NCBI GenBank assembly: GCA_049273695.1
Contig: JBASRE010000042.1
Coordinates: forward strand, 248,001 to 312,000
DNA: 64,000 nucleotides
Source of the DNA: UBA11740 sp049273695
GTDB lineage: Bacteria; Acidobacteriota; Blastocatellia; Pyrinomonadales; Pyrinomonadaceae
Reading direction: 5' to 3'
Below, piece by piece: positions 61,977 to 64,000 of this stretch. Every line of letters starts with the position of its first letter. Within the stretch, counting starts at the first letter, position 1. The position numbers and the translations under genes were made by a program. The notes under the pieces were generated by a model. The model ran no database searches and was not told the DNA's origin. It saw only the letters and a program-made list of their open reading frames with translations.

Positions 61977-64000
61977 ATGTTCAGTAACGCATTTGCTCGA
62001 TTTATGGTGGCGATTGCGCTTTGTGGCCTCATCGCCGCCAGCGCTTTTGCCCAGGGCAGTGTCACGCGTGTCAGCGGTACCGTGAAAGACCCGCAAGGCG
62101 CGGCTATCACCGGCGCCACAGTGACGCTGACAGACAGTGCCACCAAGGCCGTAAAAACGGCCACTACCAAAGATGACGGCAGCTTTGCCTTCAACGATTT
62201 GCGCGCCGGCATCTACACCGTGGACGTTGAGGCCTCAGGCTTCAAGAAGACCACGGTGCCCGATCTAACGGTCAACATCAACGAGACGTCCACCGTCAAC
62301 ATAGACATGGAAGTCGGAGGAGTCGGCGAGACTGTGACTGTCACCGCGTCAGACGCGCAGGCGGTCGTACATACCGAGAACGCGGAGTTAAAGAACACCG
62401 TTCTCGAACGACAGATTCAAGACCTGCCGCTTAACGGTCGTAACCCTCTCGCGCTTGCCGGGCTTCAGGCCGGCGTCAGCTCAAGCGGTGCAGGCACGCG
62501 CACAGCGTCAGTTAACGGCCTGCGCGGCACGTTCACCAACCTGACGTGGGATGGCATCAACATCAACGACAACTTCATTCGCACGGACAGCTTCTTCGGC
62601 GTCGCCGCCCCGAGTGTGGCGAGCGTTTCGGAGTTCACGCTGACCACGCAGAACGCGAGCGCCGCCGACGGTTTGGGCGTCGCGCAGCTGAAGCTCGTTA
62701 CCCCGCGCGGTACGGGCGAGTTCCATGGTCAACTCTTCGAGTTCCATCGCAACAACGTCCTGGACGCCAACACCTTCTTTAACAACGCCGCCGGTCGCTT
62801 CGTGGCTACCGACCTGGCCGTGGTTTCAGGCCGCGCGCAGGTTGGCGACTTACGCCTGCCACGCCCGGTGCTGCTGCAGAACCAGTTCGGCTTTAACATC
62901 GGCGGTCCAATGCGGATCCCGAGGTTCGGAGAAGGCGGCGACTCGTGGTACGGCAAAGACAAGCTGTTCTTCTTTTTCTTCTATGAAGGCACCCGCACCA
63001 AGCAGGAAGGCAGCGCCACGCGAACTTTCCTTAGGCAGGACGCGCGCAACGGCATCTTCCGCTATCGCGCAACCTGCACGGCCGCGTGCCCCCCGGGTAT
63101 CACGAACGGATCTATCCAGTCGATCAACTTGCTGACCCTGACTGGCCGTCCAGTTGACCCGATCACTGCGGAGCTTGCGCGCAGAGCGCCGCTGCCGAAT
63201 GACCCGACAACGGGCGATCTGTTTAACGCGTCTGTGCCCAACTCCGGGACTCTGTCAAACACCGGCACGTTCCGCTTCAACACGCCGCAAGGCAGTACGA
63301 GTGACCTTTGGGGGTTCCGCGTTGACTATGACATCAACTCGCGTAACCGGATTGAAGCGATCTTCAACAACTTTACCTTCTTGTTTCCGAACTCCGGCGG
63401 TGAGCCGTTCCCCGGCGCCCCCGGCGACGGACAGGATTCGACTCGTCCGCGTGGCTCGTTCGCGTGGCAGTGGGCTCCGACCAACACGATCAGCAACGAG
63501 GCCCGTTTCGGCTTCAACATGTATGACGTTCAGTTCTTTACTAACGAGCCGTTTAGCCGTGGCTACCAGATCGTCTTGCCGACCGTCTCTGACTCGGAAG
63601 ATAACTTCCTGCCGCAGGGACGCGACGTGAAGACGTGGGAGTACATTGACAACGCGTCCTGGACCAAGGGCAACCACACCTTCCGGTTCGGTGGTAACTT
63701 CCGCGACAACTACATTAAGCCCTTTAACGACGCCGGCATCCTGCCGTCGTTCAACATCGGGTTTACTGCCACGGGTACGCCCACTCCACTGTCTGCTGGT
63801 TTGTTCCCAGGGGGCATTGGCGCGACGGACCTCGGCACCGCGAGCAACGTGTTGGCAATTCTGACGGGCCCGATTTCTCAAGGGACGCAGACGTTCAACG
63901 CCGCCACACGCACCCAGGGCTACGTCCCGGGCGCTACACAGCAGCAGGATTTCCGCTACTTCGGACTGGCTGGTTATGCGCAAGACACGTGGCGTTTCCG
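61977..64000 (+). CDS. TonB-dependent receptor (partial at the window end)
   Basis: A long outer-membrane receptor, open at the right edge. The ATG at 61977 follows AAGGAG and gives the signal peptide MFSNAFARFMVAIALCGLIA. A carboxypeptidase-regulatory-like domain follows (GTVKDPQGAAITGATVTLTD, KDDGSFAFNDLRAGIYTVDV). The TonB plug is seen in DLPLNGRNPLALAGLQAGVS, and the early barrel in FGFNIGGPMRIPRFGEGGDS and FFFYEGTRTKQEGSATRTFL. This is the Oar-like type common in Acidobacteriota, usually 1000 or more residues. About 674 residues are visible here. The substrate is unknown. Confidence 0.93.
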   Translation, partial: MFSNAFARFMVAIALCGLIAASAFAQGSVTRVSGTVKDPQGAAITGATVTLTDSATKAVKTATTKDDGSFAFNDLRAGIYTVDVEASGFKKTTVPDLTVNINETSTVNIDMEVGGVGETVTVTASDAQAVVHTENAELKNTVLERQIQDLPLNGRNPLALAGLQAGVSSSGAGTRTASVNGLRGTFTNLTWDGININDNFIRTDSFFGVAAPSVASVSEFTLTTQNASAADGLGVAQLKLVTPRGTGEFHGQLFEFHRNNVLDANTFFNNAAGRFVATDLAVVSGRAQVGDLRLPRPVLLQNQFGFNIGGPMRIPRFGEGGDSWYGKDKLFFFFFYEGTRTKQEGSATRTFLRQDARNGIFRYRATCTAACPPGITNGSIQSINLLTLTGRPVDPITAELARRAPLPNDPTTGDLFNASVPNSGTLSNTGTFRFNTPQGSTSDLWGFRVDYDINSRNRIEAIFNNFTFLFPNSGGEPFPGAPGDGQDSTRPRGSFAWQWAPTNTISNEARFGFNMYDVQFFTNEPFSRGYQIVLPTVSDSEDNFLPQGRDVKTWEYIDNASWTKGNHTFRFGGNFRDNYIKPFNDAGILPSFNIGFTATGTPTPLSAGLFPGGIGATDLGTASNVLAILTGPISQGTQTFNAATRTQGYVPGATQQQDFRYFGLAGYAQDTWRF

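Overview
The window looks like a chromosomal segment of a moderately high-GC, Gram-negative member of the Acidobacteriota, most likely the Blastocatellia/Pyrinomonadaceae side. This is an inference from content. It holds two GWxTD-domain lipoprotein-like secreted proteins, the start of a very long TonB-dependent receptor with an N-terminal carboxypeptidase-regulatory-like domain, many secreted peptidases and amidohydrolases, a PadR regulator with a short membrane partner, and dense short palindromic repeats. I saw no rRNA, tRNA, CRISPR array or complete insertion sequence.

Layout. 0-12 kb: repeats, an AraC regulator, a GxxExxY protein between short repeats, a two-gene ABC-2 exporter, small NTF2/PAS proteins, a PadR pair, a VOC protein, an exported amidohydrolase and a large secreted protein of unknown role. 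12-19 kb: a 1255-residue KAP-type P-loop NTPase fused to a degenerate trypsin-like domain and two Clp-N-like repeats, then thiC with a TPP riboswitch and terminator. 19-29.7 kb: M28 and M20 peptidases, DUF421, a flavin amine oxidase, DinB, acpS/pgeF (divergent, overlapping), RDD, a DsbD N-domain protein and rlmN. 29.8-33.2 kb: two tandem GWxTD paralogues. 33.5-44.8 kb: a metallopeptidase/ATP-grasp pair, an AlkA-like glycosylase, an SLC13/TrkA-C transporter, TerC, a PpiD/SurA-like chaperone and a PflX-like radical SAM enzyme. 45-51 kb: DUF2721, hutF, an argE-like deacylase, a secreted protein and a beta-propeller. 50.9-54 kb: a small islet of toxin-antitoxin-like genes (DUF4160/DUF2442, DUF433/DUF5615) and a frameshifted HEPN/AbiJ-like gene. 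54-64 kb: an Ig-like/LVIVD surface protein, alanine dehydrogenase, a response regulator, a PDZ/radical SAM DUF512 protein, a TPR protein, a methyltransferase and the TonB receptor, which runs off the end.

The most striking feature is not a gene. Several families of short palindromic elements are scattered through the window, and some copies lie in frame inside conserved enzymes: thiC (twice), hutF (twice), an argE-like gene and an alkA-like gene. Another repeat forms the variable P3 arm of the TPP riboswitch. A further family (ends tttggagtgcg / gcactccaaa) sits just upstream of five different genes. This resembles the Rickettsia palindromic elements in behaviour, but the families here are different and I cannot name them. 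The second candidate of interest is the pseudoprotease-ClpN-KAP NTPase, which has the architecture of a conflict or defence sensor.

Coordinates and starts were worked out by eye from translations and Shine-Dalgarno positions. Family names are recognition from memory, not search results.
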